A stretch of DNA of 7,268 bases from Pelotomaculum sp. (GCA_003489345.1 DNIT01000170.1:32504-39771); one strand, 5' to 3'; positions 1 to 6,052 are shown, counted from the first letter of the stretch. Numbers and translations: made by a program. The notes: generated from the sequence alone by a model not told the origin.

Positions 1-2
1 AC

Positions 3-506
3 CTGATTGAGGCCTGCGGTCTATTAAAAAATCGAGGCAAGCCTTTTTATTGCTGGTTATTTGGGGACGGACCGCTTGAGGGCGAATTGCGCAGGCAAGT
101 GAAATCCCTGGGTTTGGAAGGGGTAGTCGCATTCAAGGGACGCTGGCCGCACGATGCCTTGCTCGGGCTATATGAGAATGGGTCAATCGATACTGTTGTG
201 TTGCCAAGTATTGAGACTGAATCGGGCGACAAAGAAGGCATTCCCGTATCTTTGATCGAGGCCATGGCCCGGGGGGTTCCCGTGATTTCCACTCCCACAG
301 GCGGAATTGGGGAGCTTCTGCGGGAAGAATCCGGTGTTCTGGTACCGGAGAGAAACGCCCAGGTTTTGATGGAGGCGATGGAGACTTTAATGGGAGACCC
401 GGAATATTTGCGGACTATTGCCGGGCGGGGACGCCGGCTTGTTTTTGCAGAATATGGTATTGAGACGGTGGTGAAGGATTTGCTTGAGTTAATAAAATTG
501 GAGTAG
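3..506 (+). CDS. Glycosyltransferase family 4, C-terminal fragment (5' end outside window)
   Basis: The frame is open from the first complete codon at position 3 to the TAG at 504-506, giving 167 visible residues. These are the C-terminal nucleotide-sugar-binding Rossmann domain of a GT-B retaining glycosyltransferase. Visible landmarks are the strand-turn FGDGPLEGEL (about residues 20-29), then a GDKEGIPVSLIEA segment holding the family 4 E-x7-E pair (fragment residues E78 and E86), then GVPVIST and GGIGELL. The GD-EGIPV form of the motif resembles the colanic-acid WcaL/AmsK-type enzymes, which add sugars to lipid-linked exopolysaccharide repeat units at the cytoplasmic membrane; that subfamily reading is an inference. 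A TTG codon at 87 is internal to the domain and not a credible start. The next gene lies 72 bases downstream on the same strand with no clear terminator between, so the two are probably co-transcribed. Donor and acceptor sugars cannot be read from the sequence. Confidence 0.9.
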   Translation: MIEACGLLKNRGKPFYCWLFGDGPLEGELRRQVKSLGLEGVVAFKGRWPHDALLGLYENGSIDTVVLPSIETESGDKEGIPVSLIEAMARGVPVISTPTGGIGELLREESGVLVPERNAQVLMEAMETLMGDPEYLRTIAGRGRRLVFAEYGIETVVKDLLELIKLE

Positions 507-578
507 GGTTGTCCAGCTTTCAGGCAGATAGGCGCAACTGATATTTGAAACTATTGCCTTTACGAGGGAAGAGATATA
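507..578 (+). other. Short intergenic spacer between two glycosyltransferase genes
   Basis: This 72-base spacer shows no GC-rich hairpin followed by a T-run and no convincing promoter hexamers. It ends in a purine-rich ribosome binding site (GAGGGA at 564-569, nine bases before the GTG at 579). The absence of a terminator supports read-through from the upstream glycosyltransferase. Confidence 0.5.
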
Positions 579-1739
579 GTGAAAATTTTACAGCTGGCCA
601 ATTACAACGGTCCGTACGAAGGTAATTTCATTCCTTCCTTAATGGCTTTGGAAAGAAGGCTGCAGGAGCGTGGCTGGCGGCAAATATTGGCTTTCCCGGA
701 AGGTGTAAAAGAATTCGACTGGTTTCAGCGATTACAAAGAGAAAAGAAGTGTGTTTACATTGTTCCCGGGAGCAAGTTGATATTCAGCCCGGTAAAAGCA
801 GTGGACCGGATCGTTCACCACGAAGGAATCAACGTTATCCACACACATTTTACAAATTACGATGTGGCTGCCTGGATTTCTAAACTGCATAGCAAGATAA
901 ATCATCATCACGTTGAGGTTATATGGCATGTGCATTCGCCGGCCCGGGTGAAAAAGACTTTTATGCGCCGGCTGCGAGATCTGGTGAAATATAAAATTAT
1001 CGGCAGAAGCGTCCATGTGATTGTGGTTTCAGGCGGCGGGTTTGTTTCCATGAAAGAGCGGGGATTGTTGGAACGGCAGGCCTTTGTTGTGCCAAATGGT
1101 ATTGATCTGGGAAGATTGATCAGGCATACCAAAACACGGCAAGAGATGCGTAATTCTTTTCATGTTGCGGATGAAGAGGTTTTATGTCTTCAATACGCCT
1201 GGGAGCCATATCTAAAAGGCGTAGATATAACAACAGGCGCCATGGAATATTTGTTGCGTTATGGTTTACAGGTAAAACTCTGCCTGGTTGGGCAGGCTGC
1301 ATTGTTTCGTTTTGTCCGCAAGAGATTTAAGGACAGGATTCCTAATTGGGTGAGGATCCTCGAGCCTGAAAATGAAGTAACCAATGTCTTAAAAGCCGCC
1401 GATATTTTTGTTTCCGCCAGCCGGACGGAAGGATTTTCTTATGGTGTGGCGGAGGCAATGGCGGTAGGCTTGCCTGTAATCAGCAGCGACATTCGCGGCC
1501 TGGAATGGGCGAAGGAAGCGCCGGGTGTGGTTTTTTTCCCAAGCGAAGACTGCGCAGGTTTGGCGCAGGGGATCATAAAAATTATGAAATGGGCGCCGGA
1601 ACAGCTTGCTGCCCGGACTGCAGCCGGGCAATCGCTCATCATGCAGCGGTATGGGGTGGAAACCTGGGCTGAACAGGTGGCAAATTTATATGCGCAAATA
1701 GTAGAAAATAAGGGGCGCCGGACAGACGCCCCTTATTAA
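579..1739 (+). CDS. Glycosyltransferase family 4 (GT-B fold), complete
   Basis: This 386-residue protein has the usual length for a GT4 enzyme. The GTG start at 579 is chosen because GAGGGA lies nine bases upstream and the protein then begins directly with the first beta-strand, MKILQLANYNGPYEGNF. The N-terminal acceptor domain (about 1-180) carries NVIHTHFTNYD (85-95) and WHVHSPARVKK (116-126), and ends in VPNGID (171-176), the interdomain signature. The C-terminal donor domain carries EGFSYGVAE, the E-x7-E pair at E284 and E292, followed by GLPVISS. The usual Arg of the R-x4/5-K phosphate-binding motif is not evident: the segment reads AWEPYLKGVD, keeping only K213. Some GT4 subfamilies have this Trp-Lys-Gly form. 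The last residues (ENKGRRTDAPY) are encoded by the terminator hairpin, so the tail is probably not functionally constrained. The enzyme presumably transfers a sugar in surface polysaccharide assembly; its substrate is unknown. Confidence 0.93.
   Translation: MKILQLANYNGPYEGNFIPSLMALERRLQERGWRQILAFPEGVKEFDWFQRLQREKKCVYIVPGSKLIFSPVKAVDRIVHHEGINVIHTHFTNYDVAAWISKLHSKINHHHVEVIWHVHSPARVKKTFMRRLRDLVKYKIIGRSVHVIVVSGGGFVSMKERGLLERQAFVVPNGIDLGRLIRHTKTRQEMRNSFHVADEEVLCLQYAWEPYLKGVDITTGAMEYLLRYGLQVKLCLVGQAALFRFVRKRFKDRIPNWVRILEPENEVTNVLKAADIFVSASRTEGFSYGVAEAMAVGLPVISSDIRGLEWAKEAPGVVFFPSEDCAGLAQGIIKIMKWAPEQLAARTAAGQSLIMQRYGVETWAEQVANLYAQIVENKGRRTDAPY
1707..1737. terminator. Bidirectional rho-independent terminator between convergent genes
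   Basis: AATAAGGGGCG (1707-1717) and CGCCCCTTATT (1727-1737) form a perfect 11-bp stem around a 9-base loop. Read on the minus strand, the stem ends in TTATT and runs into TTCT, giving a T-rich tail, and it lies about 14 bases after the stop of the secreted-protein gene. Read on the plus strand the tail is TTATTAAAAA, which is weaker. On that strand the hairpin overlaps the last codons and the first base of the stop of the glycosyltransferase. It therefore most likely terminates both convergent transcripts, more strongly the minus one. Confidence 0.8.
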
Positions 1740-1751
1740 AAAGGTCATTCA

Positions 1752-3341
1752 TTATTTAACCTGGGTCAAGGTAATGTCGTCAAAGTAATAGATGCCGCTG
1801 CTGCCGGCGTCGACGGAGGGATAAATCCTTACGTAGGCGGTAGCGGCCGGTACGGTTATGGTCATTTCGGGCAAGGCCTCCCACCCGCCGCCGGTGCTAT
1901 TGAACTTGAAGGCGTAAGGGACCGTATAGGAGCCGTCCTGCTTGAAGAACTGGACGACGACCCGGGCGCTCCTATTGGCCGTTCCTTTTTTCGCTTTCAT
2001 ATTGAGCTTGTAGGTGCCCGGCTGCAGGTTCAGTTTCTGGTAAAAGCCCCAGCTGTAATTGTTGGAAACATATTTGTTGCCGTTTGCTTCCGTGTTGATA
2101 ACCGCTGTGCTGGTTTCATTGGCCCAGCCTTGCAGGCCCGCGCTAAAATTACCGTTTACAATAAGGTTGTTTTCCGTTTCGGGTTCGGGTTCCGGTTCCG
2201 GTTCGGGTGCCGGTTCAGGGCTTTGATTGCCCTGGGCAACTGTGTAATTTAACATTGCCAGACCGTCAAATACCATATCGTGTACCGATGATTGGTTGGC
2301 AAGGATACTCCAGGACGTGTCGATTAGAGACGGCGCCCAGGGTGCAAACCATAGCCATTGTGCAATAGTGCCCGGTAAAGGTGACGTGCCGCTCCCATCA
2401 AGGCGGTGAGCGATTGAGCCATTGCTTTTTACCATTATTTTTGTAGCCGTGTTGGCGAACCTTTGCATGTCGGTGTCGCTAAAAAGACCATGTTTGTAGG
2501 CATAATTGATAAATTCCAGTTCGGGAACCACATGGCCGGTGTCTTCATAAACGCTGCCGTAATCGGCGCTGTCGGGGAAGTACTTCCAGGTGTAGGCGTT
2601 CAAGGAGGTGTTTAAAATCAGATATTTTTTGAAGTAATTGGTTATTTTGGTGGCTTTATCAAGGTAGGTCTTGTCCCTCGTGGCTTCATAGATAGCAAAC
2701 ATGGCGCTGCCCTGGGCCAAATTCATGTTAATAGGCAAGTTTAAATGCATCGTGGTGCTGTCTTCAATCCAATTGGAATTGGTATCCAGGTATTTGGGCT
2801 GCTCCTTCATGTCATGCACCTTGACGGCATCCTTGGCAGCCTGTAAATATACATCCGCCTTGGCTTTATACTTTGACAGGGCCGGATCATTGTACACCAT
2901 GGCGGCAAATTCGGCCATGGGCTCGACGGTTACCCCTGTTTGTACCGCATAAAGCCAGTAACTCTGATAATTGGCAAAAGAACCATTGCGCCAGGCAGGC
3001 AGGCTTAAGCCGCGGTAATCGGTTACTTTCCGTATATGATCCCGGCGATTCAACTGGCTGTCTATATGTCCGGTAAACAAATTCAGGTAGCTTTCATCTT
3101 TAGTCGCTTTGTACATTGTTAAATAAGCTCTTGTGACGTAACTTTCCTCCCAGGTGGGATAATTGTTATCCACGTGGGTTTTATAACTTTCCCAGGTGCT
3201 TCTGTTATATTGATCCACCTGATCAAACTTTGCCCGCAAAGTTGCCGCGCTGGGGGTCGCAGCTTGCGAGTATCCGGCGAATACCAGAGAAAACAAGAAA
3301 ATCAACGGGAGAATGCCGAAAACAGACTTGCTCTTCTTCAC
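1752..3341 (-). CDS. Secreted alpha/alpha-toroid-like protein with C-terminal carbohydrate-binding module
   Basis: The protein has 529 residues from a GTG start at 3341, preceded nine bases upstream by a perfect AAGGAGG. A longer frame begins at a TTG at 3377, but that would encode the ribosome binding site itself. Residues 1-27 are a signal peptide: KKSKS, a hydrophobic core, and an AGYSQA cleavage site. Residues about 30-370 are helix-rich with repeated aromatic/Asp hairpins, as in six-hairpin (alpha/alpha-toroid) glycan-active enzymes. Marked segments are WEESY (64-68), YRGLSLPAW (109-117), VEPMAEFA (139-146) and EDTGH (266-270). Candidate active residues such as E266, D267 and H270 are inferred only. 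Residues 375-390 are a Pro-Glu linker. Residues 391-529 look like a CBM4/9-type jelly-roll, from NLIVNGNFSAGLQGW to YFDDITLTQV. It may be a lyase, hydrolase or epimerase acting on a polysaccharide, or a binding protein; I do not recognise the exact family. It stands alone on its strand among cytoplasmic glycan-synthesis genes. Confidence 0.85.
   Translation of the reverse strand: MKKSKSVFGILPLIFLFSLVFAGYSQAATPSAATLRAKFDQVDQYNRSTWESYKTHVDNNYPTWEESYVTRAYLTMYKATKDESYLNLFTGHIDSQLNRRDHIRKVTDYRGLSLPAWRNGSFANYQSYWLYAVQTGVTVEPMAEFAAMVYNDPALSKYKAKADVYLQAAKDAVKVHDMKEQPKYLDTNSNWIEDSTTMHLNLPINMNLAQGSAMFAIYEATRDKTYLDKATKITNYFKKYLILNTSLNAYTWKYFPDSADYGSVYEDTGHVVPELEFINYAYKHGLFSDTDMQRFANTATKIMVKSNGSIAHRLDGSGTSPLPGTIAQWLWFAPWAPSLIDTSWSILANQSSVHDMVFDGLAMLNYTVAQGNQSPEPAPEPEPEPEPETENNLIVNGNFSAGLQGWANETSTAVINTEANGNKYVSNNYSWGFYQKLNLQPGTYKLNMKAKKGTANRSARVVVQFFKQDGSYTVPYAFKFNSTGGGWEALPEMTITVPAATAYVRIYPSVDAGSSGIYYFDDITLTQVK
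2172..2219 (-). repeat. Hexanucleotide-like repeat encoding a Pro-Glu linker
   Basis: On the plus strand, degenerate copies of GGTTCG/GGTTCC follow one another; on the coding strand they read as alternating CCG/CCC/CCT and GAA codons. They encode PEPAPEPEPEPEPETE between the catalytic-like domain and the carbohydrate-binding domain of the secreted protein. Pro-Glu linkers are extended and flexible and are common in secreted multidomain glycan-active proteins. The copy number may vary between strains by slippage. Confidence 0.8.
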
Positions 3342-3350
3342 GTATGCTGT

Positions 3351-3357
3351 CCTCCTT
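3351..3357 (-). promoter_or_regulatory. Ribosome binding site that fixes the GTG start at 3341
   Basis: On the minus strand this reads AAGGAGG, a full match to the anti-Shine-Dalgarno sequence, nine bases before GTG at 3341. It decides the start in favour of GTG rather than the upstream in-frame TTG at 3377. Confidence 0.85.
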
Positions 3358-3361
3358 GAAT

Positions 3362-3377
3362 TTGTCGTTTGTGACAA
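3362..3377. promoter_or_regulatory. Small dyad upstream of the secreted-protein gene (possible operator)
   Basis: TTGTC (3362-3366) and GACAA (3373-3377) form a 5-bp inverted repeat with a 6-base centre, just upstream of the ribosome binding site. An alternative overlapping dyad is TGTCG (3363-3367) with CGACA (3382-3386). Either could be a repressor site or a 5'-leader hairpin. The arms are short and may be chance. I could not assign a well-spaced -35/-10 pair upstream. Confidence 0.25.
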
Positions 3378-3427
3378 TTTTCGACATCATACAAGGAAGT
3401 CCTGTTGGCAATTCATACCAATAAAGT

Positions 3428-3473
3428 AGGGAAGCAAGGGGAGGAAGCAAGGGGACGGTTCTTTTGCTTCCCT
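3428..3473. repeat. Palindromic repeat element with internal 13-bp tandem duplication
   Basis: AGGGAAGCAA (3428-3437) and TTGCTTCCCT (3464-3473) are a perfect 10-bp inverted repeat. Within it, GGAAGCAAGGGGA occurs twice head to tail (3430-3442 and 3443-3455). It is followed by ACGGTTCTTTTGCTTCC. The phrase AAGGGGACGGTTCT is, from memory, a recurrent intergenic motif in Clostridia and other bacteria, often near IS200-like/REP-associated transposases. No transposase is present here, so this would be a non-autonomous or relic copy. Confidence 0.6.
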
Positions 3474-3479
3474 AAAAGA

Positions 3480-3611
3480 TAGCCGTAAGCTGTCCAGCTC
3501 ACAGAGTGAATCCCCAAAAGCGCGAATTCAGCAACATTGGCTGCCACTAGTCTGGCGTCGGCGCGTCGTGTGCGATTAACATCGCGCCTGTATCACTTGG
3601 GGCTTTTATGA
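3480..3611 (+). ncRNA. Candidate structured RNA or relic element (unassigned; strand uncertain)
   Basis: Several arms can pair. AGCTG/CAGCT (3488-3492/3495-3499) is a tight hairpin. GCCA/TGGC (3543-3546/3553-3556) and GCGAT/ATCGC around TAAC (3572-3576/3581-3585) are local hairpins. GGCGCG (3560-3565) pairs with CGCGCC (3583-3588). Two long-range pairings are GCGCGA (3520-3525) with TCGCGC (3582-3587) and CCCCAA (3512-3517) with TTGGGG (3597-3602). AAAAGC (3516-3521) can also pair with GCTTTT (3602-3607). Some arms compete, so not all can form together. The block ends next to ATGA (3608-3611). That would suit a standalone HEARO/omega-RNA-type element, which I recall as inserting before ATGA or GTGA, but I cannot confirm the family consensus. 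Confidence 0.25.
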
Positions 3612-3641
3612 TGTGGACCCTAGCGGCGTGTAGAATTGCTC

Positions 3642-4745
3642 TTAAAATACAGGCTGAGCGCCATCAATGTTATACAGGTTTTTATACTCCTCGGCAACAC
3701 GGCTAAGATCAAACCGCTCCCGAACAACGGCCGTGCCTTTTAACCCCATGGCCGTAAAGTATTCTCTATGATCTATCAAATCAATAATCGCGTCCGTCAG
3801 CTTATCGGTATCAGATGGAGGAATGAGAACACCGGTTTTCCCGTTATCTATTACTTCCGGAATGCCGCCAACCGTTGTGGCAATCACCGGTTTGCCTGCT
3901 GCCATTGCTTCGAGAACAACAAGCGGCAATCCCTCTATGTTTGAGGTTAATACAAGACCGTCACTATATCCCAGCAGCTCTGCTATATCTTGTCTTTCTC
4001 CCAAAAATTCAACGACTTTTTCAAGGCGGCAGGTTTGGACCATGCGCCTGACGGATGGGAGCTGAGGTCCGGCGCCGACTAACAATGCTTTTATCCTGCC
4101 CGGCCTTGCCTCGACAACCTTTTGTAAAGCTTTCACAAAAAGAGCGTGATTCTTCTCGGGACTGAATCTGGCAACATGGATCAGAGATACTGGCTTATCA
4201 ATAGGTACGGCTGCTTTGACTGCCCGGTATTTGCCGGTAGCAATCCCATTTTGTATTACCGGAACTTCTTTTATTTTGTAAACGCGCTTGATACTTGCAG
4301 CAACATTTTTTGCTACGGCGACAGGCACGAAACCAAAATATTGATATGCAAAACGGCGAATAAACCGGGTATCCCGGCCGCCCTCCCATTCGGCCATGCT
4401 GTGGATGGTTTCCAGCCTGCGGGGTACTTTGCCGAGTACTGCCGGTAACAGGGTATATAGAATCGCCCTTTGGTGGACATGGAGTATGTCGGGTCTATAG
4501 GTTTTGATAACCTTCCACAAACGGTAGAGTATTGGAACATCAAGGCCTCTTTTCTTATTCAGGAAAAACAGCTCAATATTTGCGTCTCTAAGCCTTTTGC
4601 TTAAATTATTGTTTGGTTCTTCATACAAAGAGCATAACCCGATCGTAAAACAAGCCGCATCCAATGCGCATAGCAGGTCGGTGACCAAGCAGCTTGCGCC
4701 GCCTGTGGCAAGAGACGGAATAACATGGAGGACTTTTCTTTTCAT
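3642..4745 (-). CDS. Glycosyltransferase family 4 (GT-B fold), complete
   Basis: The protein has 367 residues from ATG at 4745, with GGTGGAG seven bases upstream; the in-frame extension to 4784 lacks such a site and would precede the first beta-strand. MKRKVLHVIPSLATGGAS places the glycine-rich loop TGGAS at 14-18. DILHVHQ (86-92) and VIQNGI (163-168) follow in the acceptor domain. The donor domain has VARFSPEKNH, with R193 and K198 forming the phosphate-binding pair, VGAGP (223-227), and EGLPLVVLEAMAAGKPVIAT, with E271 and E279 forming E-x7-E. All core GT4 motifs are intact, so the enzyme should be active. This is the canonical form seen in exopolysaccharide and lipopolysaccharide glycosyltransferases working at the cytoplasmic face of the membrane. 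It is divergent from the sugar-biosynthesis operon at 5003 and may share its regulation. Donor and acceptor are unknown. Confidence 0.94.
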   Translation of the reverse strand: MKRKVLHVIPSLATGGASCLVTDLLCALDAACFTIGLCSLYEEPNNNLSKRLRDANIELFFLNKKRGLDVPILYRLWKVIKTYRPDILHVHQRAILYTLLPAVLGKVPRRLETIHSMAEWEGGRDTRFIRRFAYQYFGFVPVAVAKNVAASIKRVYKIKEVPVIQNGIATGKYRAVKAAVPIDKPVSLIHVARFSPEKNHALFVKALQKVVEARPGRIKALLVGAGPQLPSVRRMVQTCRLEKVVEFLGERQDIAELLGYSDGLVLTSNIEGLPLVVLEAMAAGKPVIATTVGGIPEVIDNGKTGVLIPPSDTDKLTDAIIDLIDHREYFTAMGLKGTAVVRERFDLSRVAEEYKNLYNIDGAQPVF

Positions 4746-4752
4746 TCTAATT

Positions 4753-4759
4753 CTCCACC
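4753..4759 (-). promoter_or_regulatory. Ribosome binding site deciding the ATG start at 4745
   Basis: On the minus strand this reads GGTGGAG, seven bases from ATG at 4745. It supports starting the glycosyltransferase at MKRKVLHV rather than 13 codons earlier. Confidence 0.75.
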
Positions 4760-4773
4760 GGTAAGCTTCAATT

Positions 4774-4802
4774 GATATACACAAACATAATATTCATGAA
4801 AA
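4774..4802 (-). promoter_or_regulatory. Possible sigma-70-type promoter for the glycosyltransferase at 4745
   Basis: Reading the minus strand, TTTTCA (4802-4797) and TATATC (4779-4774) are separated by 17 bases, each matching the consensus at four of six positions. The -10 ends about 28 bases before the ATG, leaving a short leader holding the ribosome binding site. The hexamers are weak and the surroundings AT-rich, so this is tentative. Confidence 0.35.
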
Positions 4803-4990
4803 GTTGTTCCTGGTACACGACATATAAGTTTAGTCTTACAAAGGGCGTTTGAGATTGTTGGATGCAGACCGGCCGGCGATATTGTTTTACCTGATCAGTA
4901 ACAATTCCATTAGGTTTAGCGTAACGTAAATTAATAATCATATCCCTGCATAAGAAAAACAACGTTTCTTTGTAAGGGAATAGGTGGTAT

Positions 4991-4996
4991 GGGAGG
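4991..4996 (+). promoter_or_regulatory. Ribosome binding site supporting a TTG start at 5003
   Basis: GGGAGG lies six bases before TTG at 5003. A nearby ATG (4989) is out of frame with the dehydrogenase, and no in-frame ATG precedes the GCGAIA dinucleotide-binding loop, so TTG is the natural start. Confidence 0.75.
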
Positions 4997-5002
4997 AAAT
5001 AC

Positions 5003-6052
5003 TTGCTAACTGATAAGCCGTCAAAACCAGTAAAATTTGGTGTTATTGGCTGCGGCGCCATTGCCTGGCGTTACATGGATGTTTTTGAAAACTTGAAATT
5101 CGCTACGGTAATTGCAGTAGCAGATATTGATTTAAAAAAAACAGTTCCGTGGTCAAAAAAAATAAAGTGTCAGGCTTTTGCGGATTACAGAAACCTTTTA
5201 GAAAATAAAAATATTGATGCGGTTATCATCGCGACACCCAGCGGACTACATGCTCAAATTGCTATTGAAGCCCTTCATGCAGGGAAGCACGTTGTTGTGG
5301 AAAAACCGATGGCAATGACGTTGGAGCAGGCCGATGCTATGATTGAGGCGGCAAAGCGAGCAAATCTTATTCTCGGTACAATGTTAAATAAACGCTATTT
5401 ACCCGCGTGTGTCTTTTTAAGGCGAATCGTTGAGCAAGGTCGCCTGGGGCGGTTATTATCCGGAAGTGTCAGTTTATACTGGTATCGGCCGCAAGAATAT
5501 TATGATGAAAGCGGATGGCGCGGAACAATCTCTATGGATGGCGGGGTTTTAATGAACCAGGCCATTCATCATCTGGACCTTTTACTTTGGTATATGGGAA
5601 ATGTTAAGAAGGTACATGCTTATCGCGCTACCTTGGGGCACAACATGGAAGCTGAAGATACGGCGGTGGCAATACTTGAATTTGAAGACAACGCGCTTGG
5701 TACAATCAATGCTTCAACCTGCGCCTATCCCAAAAACATGGAAGAAACATTGACTATTATAGGTGAAAAAGGAAGCGTTATATTGGGCGGCAGCGATTTG
5801 AACGGTTTTCGTGTATGGCATATGTCCGGCGCTGCAACACAAAGCGCTTTCAATGCAATGCATAAGCTCCATATTCCAAAATGGTACGGACATTATAAGG
5901 CAATTGAAGCTGTCTGTTTGGCAATTATTGATGGAAAAGAAGATGCGATTAAGAACTTAGACGGGAAACCGGCCCTTGAACTGGTCCATAAAATATATAG
6001 CGGCAGTACGATCATGAAGCCTGAAATAGGCCGTAAAGAAAGTATGGAATAA
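5003..6052 (+). CDS. Gfo/Idh/MocA family dehydrogenase, WbpB/WlbA-like
   Basis: The 349-residue protein has the usual family length. The TTG start follows GGGAGG. The N-terminal Rossmann domain shows VKFGVIGCGAIAWRYM, with the NAD(P)-binding GxGxxA at 16-21, an acidic VADID after the second strand (39-43), and HVVVEKPMA with the conserved EKP at 100-102. The C-terminal substrate domain shows YYDESGWRG (166-174) and DGGVLMNQAIHHLDLLLW (179-196). K101 and H189 are the likely catalytic Lys and His by family analogy. WRGT-DGGVLMNQ-IHH-D is typical of enzymes annotated as UDP-N-acetyl-2-amino-2-deoxyglucuronate dehydrogenase, which oxidise C3 of UDP-GlcNAcA with NAD. The next two genes encode an acyltransferase and an aminotransferase, exactly the partners of that route. 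The family is broad, so another sugar 3-dehydrogenase role remains possible. The stop lies two bases before the next start. Confidence 0.92.
   Translation: MLTDKPSKPVKFGVIGCGAIAWRYMDVFENLKFATVIAVADIDLKKTVPWSKKIKCQAFADYRNLLENKNIDAVIIATPSGLHAQIAIEALHAGKHVVVEKPMAMTLEQADAMIEAAKRANLILGTMLNKRYLPACVFLRRIVEQGRLGRLLSGSVSLYWYRPQEYYDESGWRGTISMDGGVLMNQAIHHLDLLLWYMGNVKKVHAYRATLGHNMEAEDTAVAILEFEDNALGTINASTCAYPKNMEETLTIIGEKGSVILGGSDLNGFRVWHMSGAATQSAFNAMHKLHIPKWYGHYKAIEAVCLAIIDGKEDAIKNLDGKPALELVHKIYSGSTIMKPEIGRKESME

Larger units (their letters stand above)
3342..3641. other. 300-base non-coding region between two minus-strand genes
   Basis: No frame here has a credible start with a ribosome binding site and a recognisable product. 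The right part is the 5' leader of the secreted-protein gene (3342 to about 3400). The middle holds a tandem duplication within a palindrome (3428-3473). The left-to-right remainder (3480-3611) is rich in short complementary arms and more GC-rich than its flanks. No clear terminator follows the glycosyltransferase stop at 3642 on the minus strand, so transcription of that gene may run into this block. Confidence 0.6.
4746..5002. promoter_or_regulatory. Divergent intergenic region with a 9-bp inverted repeat
   Basis: This 257-base region separates two divergent transcription units and must hold promoters for both. CTTACAAAG (4835-4843) recurs as its reverse complement CTTTGTAAG (4968-4976), 124 bases apart. 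Each copy thus has the same orientation relative to the gene it precedes. An isolated GC-rich palindrome, CCGGCCGG (4869-4876), sits in an otherwise AT-rich sequence. I see no convincing -35/-10 pair for the plus-strand operon and no RNA gene or riboswitch that I recognise. Confidence 0.5.

Noticed and set aside
2172..2219. Tandem repeats considered as a CRISPR or other spacer array
   Set aside because: The units are six bases long, directly adjacent and in frame as Pro-Glu codons; there are no spacers.
3223..3450. 75-codon minus-strand frame and overlapping plus-strand small frames (3174-3424) around the secreted-protein start
   Set aside because: They overlap the well-supported signal peptide and ribosome binding site of the secreted protein, or the repeat at 3428-3473, and show no protein-like features.
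3541..3610. Integron attC-like site suggested by GC-rich complementary arms near TAAC
   Set aside because: No paired R-box signatures of the RYYYAAC/GTTRRRY type at both ends and no integrase or cassette structure.
4768..5061. 97-codon minus-strand open frame across the divergent intergenic region
   Set aside because: It starts inside the dehydrogenase gene on the opposite strand, has no evident ribosome binding site, overlaps the glycosyltransferase promoter and leader, and the product has no recognisable domain.
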